Part shown: positions 28,300-38,100 of the stretch, piece after piece
Numbering within the stretch: position 1 is the stretch's first letter
Layout of the letters: every line of letters begins with the position of its first letter
Assembly (NCBI RefSeq): GCF_010435915.1
Contig: NZ_JAAFZH010000001.1
Location: 434,001 to 498,000, forward strand
Origin: Spirosoma terrae
GTDB taxonomy: Bacteria > Bacteroidota > Bacteroidia > Cytophagales > Spirosomataceae
Length of the DNA: 64,000 bases
Direction of reading: 5' to 3'
Notes under the pieces: generated by a model
Seen by the model: only the letters and a program-made list of their open reading frames with translations
Told to the model about the DNA's origin: nothing
Databases searched by the model: none
Made by a program: the position numbers and the translations under genes

Positions 28300-29037
28300 A
28301 TGCCTCAAGCCGTCTCCTGGAAACGCCGACTAAAAAATTTCCTGTTTATCGATATCAAAACAGTGGCTGGAGAGCCGTCGCTGACGGCTGTAGAACCACG
28401 ACTACAGCGTCAGTGGGAAGAGAAAAGCCGCTACTTCAAAAGTGAGGATGAGCTGTCGGCCGCTGGCTGGTACGACCGAAGAGCTTCTTACTACGCGGAG
28501 TTTGGTAAAATTATCTGTATCGGCGTAGGTGGTTTGTTTTTTGATGATGATGATAAGCCACATCTGAAAGTAAAGCTGCTCAGCAGTGATGATGAGGAAG
28601 CCATTCTGCAAGAATTCCTGACCATCGTGAACCGGTACCCACCCGGTGAACTGACGCTTTGCGCACATAATGGCAAGGAATTTGATTTTCCTTATCTGTC
28701 CCGGCGGTTAATGGCAAATGGGTTGCCGCTGCCACCTGCCTTACAAATTGCGGGTAAAAAACCCTGGGAGATTCCCCACAAGGATACGCTCGAACAATGG
28801 CAGTTTGGCGATAAACGTCATTTTGTTCCCCTGGATCTGCTGGCCGCCGTACTGAACATCCCGTCTCGCCCGCTCGAATGGACAGGCGACCGAACCAGTG
28901 AGGTCTATTACCGGGAACATGACTGGCCGCGCATCGAACAATATGCCCGCGACTCGATGGTTATGCTCGTGCAGGTGTATATGCGCATGGTGGGTGCCCC
29001 GCTCGTGGCCGACGAGCATATAGTCTTGAGTGACTAA
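28300..29037 (+). CDS. DnaQ-like 3'-5' exonuclease-fold protein with altered motif I
   Basis: This 245-residue protein is of the RNase H-like 3'-5' exonuclease fold, in the branch related to the proofreading domain of DNA polymerase B. Motif II is in CAHNGKEFDFPYL and motif III in YARDSMVML, each with its Asp. Motif I, normally Asp-x-Glu, reads FIDIKTV: Asp18 is present but residue 20 is Lys (codon AAA) where the family has Glu. That change should weaken binding of one catalytic metal ion, so activity is doubtful unless another residue substitutes. Length and the rest of the fold look normal, so it is not a decayed gene. It follows the 134-aa gene on the same strand and precedes rnr. Confidence 0.85.
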   Translation: MPQAVSWKRRLKNFLFIDIKTVAGEPSLTAVEPRLQRQWEEKSRYFKSEDELSAAGWYDRRASYYAEFGKIICIGVGGLFFDDDDKPHLKVKLLSSDDEEAILQEFLTIVNRYPPGELTLCAHNGKEFDFPYLSRRLMANGLPLPPALQIAGKKPWEIPHKDTLEQWQFGDKRHFVPLDLLAAVLNIPSRPLEWTGDRTSEVYYREHDWPRIEQYARDSMVMLVQVYMRMVGAPLVADEHIVLSD

Positions 29038-29160
29038 CGGATTACAATACACAGAGAGAAAGTGTGAGCAGGGATCACCATTATTTCTGAAACTGTGTGA
29101 TATCCTTAGCTTGCTCTGTGTTTTAACCATTTTAGCTCACTTATATAGTTGAGCAATAGT

Positions 29161-31596
29161 ATGAAAAACGGAAAACAAAATAAATATAACCGACCCGCCA
29201 CCGGCAAGTCGAGTTCGGCTCGTCCGCGTGAGAAAGGTCTGGACAAACAGCAGAAAGGGCGACCTGTTCAGGAGGCAAACTCTTTTTTGGATGAATTGAA
29301 AAACGATCTGATGGCGTTTTTTCAGATTAATGATGACGATTCGTTTACCCAGGAGCAGGTTCTGGAGCATTTCGATATCTACGACCGTAAAATGAAACTG
29401 ATCATTCACGGTCTTATTGGAGAACTGGTTGACGAAGGAACGCTGATCCGGCAAGCCGATGGAAGTTTCCGCGCTGATGCAGATGCTAATCTGATCGAGG
29501 GCGTCGTCGATCACGTCAATTCCCGGTTTGCCTTCGTTGTGCCTACCTCCCCGCTTGGCGGACGTGCTGATCGAGACGACGACATTTGGGTGTCGACCGA
29601 GGATCTGGCCGGTGCTGTTGATGGCGATAAGGTTCGAGTAGTTCGTTTTACGGACTCACGGAACCGAGGCCGCCGGATTGAGGGCAAAGTGGCCAGTATT
29701 ATTGAACGGGGACGTACTGAGCTGGTTGGACGTATTGAAGTCTGGCCAACCTACGGATTCGTTATTGCTGATAGCAAAAAGATCTACGACGATATTTTTA
29801 TTCCTAAGGAGAAATTGGGCGATGCTAACGATGGCGACAAGGTCATTGTGCGGCTAACCAAATATCCGGAAGCTTATAGCAGCAAGCAACGCTTTGAGGG
29901 CGAAGTGGTTACGGTGTTGGGCCTGGCTGGTGAAAACAATACCGAAATGCACGCTATTCTGGCGGAGTTCGGATTGCCGATCCATTTCCCGGAGGAAGTG
30001 GATCGGGAGGCAGAGGCTATTCCGACTACCATTCAGGAAAGTGAGCTGAGCCGTCGGCGCGACATGCGTAACGTAACGACGTTCACCATCGACCCCGTTG
30101 ATGCGAAAGACTTTGATGATGCCTTATCGGTAGAAGTCCTGGAAAATGGAAACTATGAGATTGGGGTTCACATTGCCGACGTAACACACTACGTCAGACC
30201 TGGTTCCAGATTAGAGGAGGAAGCCTACAAGCGTGCTACGTCGGTTTATCTGGTTGATCGCGTAGTGCCAATGCTGCCTGAGAAACTGTCTAATAACCTG
30301 TGTTCACTACGTCCGAACGAAGATAAATTGACCTTTTCGGCGGTTTTTGAACTAACTCCCGACGCGAAAATTGTGGGCGAATGGTTTGGTCGGACAATCA
30401 TTCACTCCGATCGGCGGTTTTCGTATGAGGAAGCGCAGGAAATCCTGAACAATAATCAGGGCGATTATCTGGCCGAACTTCAATTGCTGAACGAGCTAGC
30501 CTATAAGCTACGCGCTGAACGGTTTAAAAACGGAGCTATCAACTTCGAAACCGTTGAAGTTCGGTTTAAGCTGGATGAAAATGGGGTGCCGCTATCGGTT
30601 TACCCGAAAATACGGCAGGATACGAACAAACTCATTGAAGAGTTTATGCTGCTGGCGAATAAGCAGGTGGCTGAGTTCGTACACTCGTTGTCGAAACGGA
30701 ACAAAAACGGCGAGGAGAATACGATGGTTTACCGGGTTCACGAAGGACCGGACGATCAGAAGTTACAGCAGTTTGCCGACTTTGCGGGCCGTTTGGGCTA
30801 TCGACTTAAGCTTGGCGAAGGCCAATTGTCGAATTCCCTGAACCGATTCATGGATAGTATCGAAGGGAAACCCGAAGCAAATATGCTTCAGCAACTGGCG
30901 GTCCGAACCATGTCGAAAGCGCGATACAGTACTGATGATATTGGCCATTTTGGCCTGGCTTTCCGCCGATATTCTCATTTTACGTCGCCAATTCGTCGCT
31001 ATCCCGATATGATGGCGCATCGTCTGCTACAACACTACCTGGACAGAGGTAAACCTGCCGAACGCGACCCGCTGGAAGAGCAGTGTAAACATGCATCGGC
31101 ACGCGAGAAAATGGCAGCCGATGCTGAACGGGCCAGCATTAAGTATAAGCAGGTCGAATTCATGAGTCGGATGGAAACCGACCGTACGTTTGAAGGGGTT
31201 ATTTCCGGCGTTACTGAATTTGGAATTTTTGTCGAGATCACCGAGAATAGTTGTGAAGGCCTGGTACGTATGCAGGACTTGAGCGATGACTTTTATGAGT
31301 TCGATAAAGACAATTATCGGATTATCGGGAATCGGCACAAGAAAATGTACACCTTCGGCGATCAGGTGGAGGTGAAAGTGAAAGAAACCAATCTGGCACG
31401 CCGGAGTATGGATTTTGTGCTGGTCAGCGATAAAGCTGGTCGAGTGGTGGAGTCCAAACCAAGCCGTCGGTCAGGACGACGTAGCGAAGAGCGATCATCA
31501 ACCAACGCTTCATCAAAACGAAGCGGGTCATCCAGCCGCAAGGAAGGACCAGCTGCCAAAGGCCAAAACCGACGAGGAGGTCGGGGACGACGATAA
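29161..31596 (+). CDS. rnr: Ribonuclease R
   Basis: This 811-residue 3'-5' processive exoribonuclease of the RNase II/R family degrades structured RNA. It has a basic N-terminal extension, a winged-helix region (about 45-105) and cold-shock domains. The RNB catalytic domain contains the acidic cluster in TFTIDPVDAKDFDDALSVE, and an S1 domain follows (about 680-760, GVISGVTEFGIFVEI). The last 45 or so residues are rich in Arg, Ser and Gly. The frame opens at a TTG at 29149; the ATG at 29161 (MKNGKQNKYN) is preferred. It ends in a 19-bp perfect terminator hairpin. Confidence 0.95.
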   Translation: MKNGKQNKYNRPATGKSSSARPREKGLDKQQKGRPVQEANSFLDELKNDLMAFFQINDDDSFTQEQVLEHFDIYDRKMKLIIHGLIGELVDEGTLIRQADGSFRADADANLIEGVVDHVNSRFAFVVPTSPLGGRADRDDDIWVSTEDLAGAVDGDKVRVVRFTDSRNRGRRIEGKVASIIERGRTELVGRIEVWPTYGFVIADSKKIYDDIFIPKEKLGDANDGDKVIVRLTKYPEAYSSKQRFEGEVVTVLGLAGENNTEMHAILAEFGLPIHFPEEVDREAEAIPTTIQESELSRRRDMRNVTTFTIDPVDAKDFDDALSVEVLENGNYEIGVHIADVTHYVRPGSRLEEEAYKRATSVYLVDRVVPMLPEKLSNNLCSLRPNEDKLTFSAVFELTPDAKIVGEWFGRTIIHSDRRFSYEEAQEILNNNQGDYLAELQLLNELAYKLRAERFKNGAINFETVEVRFKLDENGVPLSVYPKIRQDTNKLIEEFMLLANKQVAEFVHSLSKRNKNGEENTMVYRVHEGPDDQKLQQFADFAGRLGYRLKLGEGQLSNSLNRFMDSIEGKPEANMLQQLAVRTMSKARYSTDDIGHFGLAFRRYSHFTSPIRRYPDMMAHRLLQHYLDRGKPAERDPLEEQCKHASAREKMAADAERASIKYKQVEFMSRMETDRTFEGVISGVTEFGIFVEITENSCEGLVRMQDLSDDFYEFDKDNYRIIGNRHKKMYTFGDQVEVKVKETNLARRSMDFVLVSDKAGRVVESKPSRRSGRRSEERSSTNASSKRSGSSSRKEGPAAKGQNRRGGRGRR

Positions 31597-31598
31597 AG

Positions 31599-31642
31599 AA
31601 ACAGAAGTGGCCAATCATCAAGTTGATTGGCCACTTCTGTTT
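31599..31642 (+). terminator. 19-bp hairpin terminator after rnr
   Basis: AAACAGAAGTGGCCAATCA (31599-31617) and its exact complement at 31624-31642 flank a 6-base loop, beginning two bases after the stop codon. The run ends in TTT. The stem is longer than needed for termination. Confidence 0.85.
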
Positions 31643-31668
31643 AAATACGGATTAGCCGTAAAGAAAAA

Positions 31669-31750
31669 TTGTCATTGCGACGCAGAAGCAATCTTCGGGA
31701 GAGTGTGAATAATGTTATCTCCGAAGATTGCTCCTGCGTCGCAATGACAA
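31669..31750. repeat. 82-base near-perfect palindromic repeat
   Basis: Outer arms TTGTCATTGCGACGCAG (31669-31685) and the complementary CTGCGTCGCAATGACAA (31734-31750) enclose inner arms AAGCAATCTTCGG and CCGAAGATTGCT; only one or two bases break the pairing. It sits between the ends of rnr and the convergent cytochrome gene. Sequences of the type GCAATGAC/GTCATTGC plus AAGCAATC are familiar dispersed intergenic palindromes in several bacterial genomes. Copy number here cannot be judged. Confidence 0.75.
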
Positions 31751-31775
31751 AAACGTTGCATAAAAAGTAGAAGGC

Positions 31776-33305
31776 TCACCGTTTACTCTGATTGTCCAGG
31801 ACAATGAGCGGCAGATAACTATTCCAACTCGGTTTCAGGCCTACTTCGTTTAGAAATCCCTGGGCGTAATTACCCAGTACAATGTCGACGTCGCCATCCT
31901 GATCCCAGTCCCTGGCATCCATACAAATCCAGCGGCCGTATTCCTGTATGGGAACTGTATGAGGCAGAAATTGTAGAGGCTTCTGCTGTTCGAAATAAAT
32001 GAACGTCTCGGCTGGGTTATTTTTCAGGTCGCCGAAAAAGGCGATGGTTGCTACGTCCAGATCGCCATCCAAGTCAAAATCTGCCGCTACGGCTTTGCTA
32101 CAGCCATTGATCGTGTAAAAGAACCGTTGCTTATACTGGTAATTTCCCTGATTCAGGAAAAGATAAAGGCCGTGAAACGGTTTTAGGATACGTGAATAAT
32201 CGCTGTTATCACCACAGGTATACAGAATATCAAGCTGGCCGTCTTTATCAAAATCAATCAATTGGAAGCTTGTTGATCCATAAACCGGCGGAAAACGCAA
32301 GATGTTACGTTCCGAAAAACCACCTTTCTGATCGTTAGTGAATAGCCAGATTCCTTCGTCGGCGTGGGCAAATAAAGCCATAAAATCTAGCCAGCCATCC
32401 TTGTTGAAATCACCCGGAATAACCTGCGTAGCGCCCGGAACGGCCTTGATTACTACGTTGTCGAAGGTATGGTCTGGGCGTTGTTTAAGCCAGTATAGCC
32501 CGCCCGTATTGTGGCCAAATCCGCAAACGATCCAGTCCATTAGTCCATCCTTATTGAAATCGCCCGGCACTGATTGAACAGGGCGAGGCAGTTGTTGGGC
32601 TAACGTAGTGAGCTGGCCTTTGGGCTTATTAGCGTCAAATGCAATGACTTCGCCCACCGGCCGGTCAACGGCCTGCATGGTACCGATGCAGGTTAAGACG
32701 GTTTGCGGCATGCCTGATGCATTACGTGTAAACGTAGCCTGAACCGCAGGTGATGGTAGCTTTCTGACGAGTGTGGACTGTAATGACGAATTCCAGCGAT
32801 AAAGACCTGCGCCTGTTTCGTCGCTGCTGTAGATAGTGTGAGAAACAGAATCGAAAGCAACCAGCGTTGTCGTCGCGATCTGGCTTCTGGCTTCGGCTGG
32901 TTTTATCAGGTTGAAAATAGACCAGTCATTGACTGGCTTGACCGACTGGGCTGGCTTATTAGGCTTTTCGGGGGCTAGCTCCTGATAATAAGCGACCAGT
33001 TTCGTCCACTCTTCCAGCGTGATAGCCGCATTGGCAGGCCGGTAATAGTGCGTTTTTTGCCAGACTTCCAGCCCTAACTTAGGAGCCATAGCCGGTAAAA
33101 CGCGTTTGCTCCAGGTTTCTTTATCCAATGCCTCGGGTAATACCGGCAAATGGCAGGAGCCACAGTATTGCTGGGCTAATTTTTCTCCATCAGCTATGGT
33201 TGGGTCCTTCGATTTATCAGACGAACTGGTTGACGATTGACAATTCATCAATACGCTTCCGGCGCTGATGAGGAGGAGTAGGGAGCCCAAAGAAAACTTC
33301 CACAT
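31776..33305 (-). CDS. Cytochrome c / FG-GAP (VCBS) repeat lipoprotein
   Basis: This 509-residue lipoprotein has lipobox Cys22 in SVLMNCQ, a single c-type haem site QYCGSCH (Cys48, Cys51, His52) and a Met-containing helix (RVLPAMAPKLGL) that could supply the sixth ligand. The rest is a beta-propeller-like series of FG-GAP/VCBS repeats with calcium-binding loops such as DFNKDGLMDW, DFNKDGWLDF, DFDKDGQLDI, DFDLDGDLDV and DWDQDGDVDI. The fusion suggests an electron-transfer domain on a ligand-binding propeller. It is the last gene of the minus-strand SusC/SusD locus, 66 bases after susD, so it probably works with that uptake system on the cell surface. Its exact role is unknown. Confidence 0.9.
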   Translation of the reverse strand: MWKFSLGSLLLLISAGSVLMNCQSSTSSSDKSKDPTIADGEKLAQQYCGSCHLPVLPEALDKETWSKRVLPAMAPKLGLEVWQKTHYYRPANAAITLEEWTKLVAYYQELAPEKPNKPAQSVKPVNDWSIFNLIKPAEARSQIATTTLVAFDSVSHTIYSSDETGAGLYRWNSSLQSTLVRKLPSPAVQATFTRNASGMPQTVLTCIGTMQAVDRPVGEVIAFDANKPKGQLTTLAQQLPRPVQSVPGDFNKDGLMDWIVCGFGHNTGGLYWLKQRPDHTFDNVVIKAVPGATQVIPGDFNKDGWLDFMALFAHADEGIWLFTNDQKGGFSERNILRFPPVYGSTSFQLIDFDKDGQLDILYTCGDNSDYSRILKPFHGLYLFLNQGNYQYKQRFFYTINGCSKAVAADFDLDGDLDVATIAFFGDLKNNPAETFIYFEQQKPLQFLPHTVPIQEYGRWICMDARDWDQDGDVDIVLGNYAQGFLNEVGLKPSWNSYLPLIVLDNQSKR

Positions 33306-33371
33306 TCGGATCGATTGCTACTAAAAAGGGGCAGCATAACGACTGCCCCCTTTGTTACGATAACGTGTCAA

Positions 33372-35177
33372 TTAATTGTACCCAGGGTTCTGTGTCAACG
33401 ACGACTTACCACTTGAGGTACTCAGGTCAATTTGCCGCTGCGGAATCGGGAAATACTCGTTTTTACCCGTAAGAAATTGCCCACCCCGAATGTCAGTAGT
33501 GATGGTGCTTTCATAAGAGAAGTAAGCATTCAGCACCGTTGAGGCTGTTCCCCAGCGAACCAGATCAAAGAACCGATGGCCTTCCATAGCTAGCTCCAGC
33601 TTACGCTCGAAGTAGATGGCTTTCAGCGCACCGTCTTTGCCCAGGCTGGCAAACTTGCCCGTTGGGTATGGCACAATCTTGTAATTGGCGGCTGGTGTTG
33701 CCGTATAGCCCGCCAGCGGATCGGTTGCACTGGCGTAAGTATAAACGAAATTGACTGGGTCGGCAGCCCGCGCACGTACCAGATTAACATAAGTCTGTGC
33801 CTGTTCCAGATTGCCCAACTGAGCTTCTGCTTCAGCGGCCATAAGTAGTACGTCGGCGTAGCGGATAATATTCAGGTTTATAGCCGTGCCGGGTGCCCAC
33901 GAGTGATTGTCGGCGTACTGGTCCTGGGTAGCCTGCATGTAGATATTCTTCTTCGGTGAATATGGTCCCGCATAGGTCTGACCTGGGCTCCGAACCCAGT
34001 CGGCACCCGGATGGTTGCCCCAATCCAGATAAGGAATACCCCGACGGCCAATCGTCCAGTCGATACGTGGGTCCAGATTACCGGCATCCGGCGTAAATGG
34101 CTGATTCGAAGCAACACCCTGGTCGCTTTTAACGGCGTGGCTATTGTAGTCGTCCAGATAAGGTAGCCCCGTAGCGTCGGTACGGTAGGAGTTAGCCAGA
34201 TCCTGCGAGGGCTGGAAGAAACCGCAGCAACGGAACGGACTATTCCCGTAGGGGAAGTTCAGCATATCGCCCTGATTCGCACTGGCAATGGTTCCGGTTC
34301 CATCGTTAGCAACCATCTGAATCGCGAAAACAGACTCTGAGTTATTCTCGGTAGCCGCGTCGAAATTATTGTGGAATTTCGTGACTAACGCGTATTTGAG
34401 GCCATTGCTTGTAACACCCTGACTAATAATCTGATCGAACAACGCCTTCGCTTCCGAATACTTGTGCTCGTACATGTATGCTTTGGCCAGATACGAAGCT
34501 GCCGCCCATTTGTTGACCCGGCCCACATCTGATTGCGTCGTAGGCAGGTTGTCCATCGCATACTTGAAATCGGCTTCAATGTTGGGCCAGATGTCCTCCG
34601 TATTCGCTTTTGAACTGGCCGCTGTGGTTTCAACCGTTTCGTCGATCCAGGGCACCTTGTTCCACATCTTTTTCAATTCGAAATAGTAGTGGGCACGCAG
34701 GAATCGGGCCTGAGCTGTGAAGCTGGTCCGTTCGGCATCCGTTACGTCCGTAGTCTGGGCCAGGATTCGTAAGGTGGAATTGGCACGATTGACTCCTTCG
34801 TAAACGGTACGCCATTTGCCATTAAAAAAACCATTGCTCGCATCCGCCGTGAATTTAGCAATAGCGTCGATGGCGGGCTGGTCACTACCGTCACTGCCTT
34901 TGTGTGCTTCGCCACCGGCAATGCTTCCATACGTCCAGTTACTGGGCGAAGCCTGCCAGGCGTCTGATCCGGCAAGATTTAATGCCGAACCGTTGTTGTA
35001 CTGACCATCCAGAGCGGCATATGCACCCGTCAATAGCGCATCGACGCCACTTTTGGTCGTTAGTGTCTGATCGCTAAGCGCACCTTGAGCCGGAATATCG
35101 AGGGTACTCTGGCAAGAATCAAAAGTTAGTCCGACGGCCGTAACTGCCAGAACTGCTATATAATGAGGAATTTTCAT
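33372..35177 (-). CDS. SusD/RagB family nutrient-binding lipoprotein
   Basis: This 601-residue surface lipoprotein has its acylation site at Cys22 in LTFDSCQSTLDIP. The N-terminal SusD-like part (GALSDQTLTTKSGVDALLTG) with TPR-like helices and the C-terminal RagB/SusD module ending GKNEYFPIPQRQIDLS are both full length. SusD proteins form the lid over a SusC barrel and capture a glycan or other nutrient. The neighbour on the strand is its SusC partner, 21 bases upstream, so the two are translated as a pair. No glycosidase or sulfatase is encoded alongside, so the substrate cannot be guessed from context. Confidence 0.95.
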   Translation of the reverse strand: MKIPHYIAVLAVTAVGLTFDSCQSTLDIPAQGALSDQTLTTKSGVDALLTGAYAALDGQYNNGSALNLAGSDAWQASPSNWTYGSIAGGEAHKGSDGSDQPAIDAIAKFTADASNGFFNGKWRTVYEGVNRANSTLRILAQTTDVTDAERTSFTAQARFLRAHYYFELKKMWNKVPWIDETVETTAASSKANTEDIWPNIEADFKYAMDNLPTTQSDVGRVNKWAAASYLAKAYMYEHKYSEAKALFDQIISQGVTSNGLKYALVTKFHNNFDAATENNSESVFAIQMVANDGTGTIASANQGDMLNFPYGNSPFRCCGFFQPSQDLANSYRTDATGLPYLDDYNSHAVKSDQGVASNQPFTPDAGNLDPRIDWTIGRRGIPYLDWGNHPGADWVRSPGQTYAGPYSPKKNIYMQATQDQYADNHSWAPGTAINLNIIRYADVLLMAAEAEAQLGNLEQAQTYVNLVRARAADPVNFVYTYASATDPLAGYTATPAANYKIVPYPTGKFASLGKDGALKAIYFERKLELAMEGHRFFDLVRWGTASTVLNAYFSYESTITTDIRGGQFLTGKNEYFPIPQRQIDLSTSSGKSSLTQNPGYN

Positions 35178-35198
35178 TGTATGTCGAGTTAAGAGAAA

Positions 35199-38100
35199 TT
35201 AGAACGTCACATTCAGGCCAAACAGGAACTGGCGTTGGTTTGGGTAAACGCCTTCATCGATACCAAACGACGTATTGTTCGAGAAAGACTGGTTTAAACT
35301 GCCGCCCGAACTGTTGTTGGTATTCGCTGTGGTTCCAATTTCGGGGTCCAGCCCTGAATATTTGGTGATCGTGAACAGGTTGGCCGCCTGAACGTAAACG
35401 CGTAGCCGTTCAACACCCAGTTTTTTCAGTGTATTGCCGGGAAGCGTATAACCAAGCTGCGCGTTTTTAGCCCGCAAGTACGATCCATTCTCTACGAAAT
35501 ACGAGTTTGGTACGTTGGCTGAGCTGAACGATCCAACCGTTTCCTGGATAGGAGCCTTTGCGTTATGGTTTTCGGGCGTCCAGGAATCATATAGAGCGGT
35601 TTTACTTTTGGCACCCTGGAAATTGGCGTTGAAATCAGTCCACCACCGTACGTTGTTCCAGATGTCGTTACCCTGCGTTCCGTAGAAGAAAATGCTGAAA
35701 TCAAACTGTTTGTAATTTGCCCCCAGATTCAAACCATAACTGAATTTTGGGTTCGGGTTACCCAGATACGTCCGGTCAGCGTCCGTGATCTGGCCATCAC
35801 CGTTGGTATCGGCGTAACGGAAACGGCCAACTGCTACGTCGTTCTGGTAGACGGCGTTCGGATTTCCTGTAGCCTGCCGGGCCTGCGTATTGGCAGCATC
35901 GATCTCTTCCTGTGAATTCCAGAAACCGGTTGTTTTGTAGCCGTAGAACTGCCCGATAGAATGACCAACAGCGTTACGGACAATATAACTACCGTTAAAC
36001 CGGCGACCTTCCTGATCGAAATAGTCGATGCCTTCGGCCAGCGAAACAATTTTGTTGTTATACGTAGTGAACGTCAACGTAGCGTTCAGTTTCAGATCGC
36101 TGGTGATGTTGAAATTGCTGGATGCAGCCAGATCAATTCCCTGGTTGCGCATTTTTGCTACGTTCACGGCCGGTGCAGTACCCAGACCGGCAGTTCCCGC
36201 CAGCTCAAGTGTGTAGAGCAGATCACGAACCTCTTTGTGGTAATAATCGACAGTCAGGTCGAGCTTCCCTTTCCACAGGCTAGCATCGAAACCGATGTTT
36301 GCATTGATGTTCTTTTCCCATTTAGCGTCAGGATTCCCAATTCGCGTACGCTGGAAGCCCAAAACGTTTGATGAATTAGAGCCTGTGACCGAGTAATAGG
36401 AGGAAGTCCGATCGCCACCATAGGTCGTGTATGCGTTGGCTGGATCAACATTCAACTGGTTCCCCATGATACCATAACCTCCACGAATTTTTAAATCATT
36501 CACCCAGGTTAAGCCGCCCATGAAACTTTCCTGCGAAACCCGCCAGCCTGCGCTGATCGCCGGAAACCAACCATATTGATAGGTCTGGAAGCGAGAAGAA
36601 CCATCGCGTCGGATCGTTGCTCCCAATAAGTACTTATCTTTCAACGAGTAATCGACGCGGCCGATCAGGGAAAACAGGGCATCCGAATACCGGTTGCTGT
36701 AGTTGGTGGGTGTTCCCGCCCCGGTAGACAGATTAGTGAAATTAGGATCGAACGAAAAATAACCCTGTGTTGATCCCCCTACATTCTGACCACGGTTCTG
36801 ATACGCTTCGGTACCTACGACGACCTTAAGATCGTGGGTATTGTTGAAGTTGTGCTGGTATTGAATCGTGTTGGTCCAGGTCCAGTTATAGCCACTGAAT
36901 GTGTTTTCGGTATACGTGTTCGTTGTGGTGTTTTCCTGGTTTTCGTACGTAGGATACGAAAACGATCGGAAATTGCCCATGAACAATTCGCCCCCAAAAC
37001 TAGAGCGAGCCGTGAAGTCTTTCAGGAAATCGATCTCCGCATACATGTTCCCAAACAATCGATTGCTGAGCCCCCGGTTATTACTAGTCCGTTGCTGAAT
37101 CGCTACGGGGTTGTTCGCATTCCCAAGTCCCTGTCCATAGCCGCCCGCGTAATTTCCCATAATATCATAAACGGGAATGATGGGTTGTTCGCGGAAAGCC
37201 ATACCGATGGCACTTCCTTCGGTCAGGGCGTTGATCCGTGGGTTGTCGGTCACTGAAAAAGCCAGGTTTTCGCCCACCCGAATATTTTCCCGGATATTGT
37301 ACTGACTGTTTGAGCGTATCGTATAGCGTTTTAGGTACGTATTGATCAGCGTACCCTGTTGATTGAAGTAGTTAAACGAGAACAGATAGTTTCCCTGTGG
37401 GCCGCCACCGCTAACGGCCAGGTTATGGCTCGTAATGGGGGCAGGCTTGAAAATCTCATGGAACCAGTCGGTACCTGCTTTATTGGCTCTCGTAATCCGA
37501 TAAAACGAGTTGTATTGATCAGCGCTGTTATAGGTTGGGTTAACATTATACAGCGAAGGGTTCACGGATGGATCGCCTTCTTTAGCGCCCTGAGGGGCTA
37601 TATAATCCGGTAAGACGGGCGTTGCTCCGCTACCATACAATGGATCGTTGATAACCGCATTTGGGTCCGAATTTCGAATGGCATTGAATTTCAGTTGAGC
37701 GGTTTCCTGCGGGTTCAGCAAATTCCAGACGTTTCCGCTTTTAGGTGTTTGCACACCGTAGTAGGCGTCATACTGAACTTTCACTTTGCCGGTACCACGG
37801 CGGGTGGTGATGATAATAACGCCGTTAGCTGCCCGTGAACCGTAGATAGACGCTGAGCCGGCATCTTTCAGTACCTGCATCGACGCTACGTCGTTCGGGT
37901 TGATGTCGTTGATGTTTTGCGTAGGTACGCCATCTACAACATAGAGTGGCTGGTTATTGCCGAACGTGTTTAACCCCCGAATCCGAACCTGAGGAGCTTC
38001 ACCCGGCTGGCCTGATCCCAAAACCGTTACGCCCGATGCCCGGCCTTGTAGCTGGTTCGTAATCTGAGCCGTAGGTTGTTGCTGTAATTCGGCTACGTTA

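Noticed and set aside
29041..29130. Inverted repeat CACAGAG/CTCTGTG before rnr
   Set aside because: Arms are short and the internal pairing is broken; reported only as a weak resemblance to dispersed repeats.
35961..36371. Plus-strand ORF inside susC
   Set aside because: It lies opposite a well supported SusC gene and has a non-natural composition.
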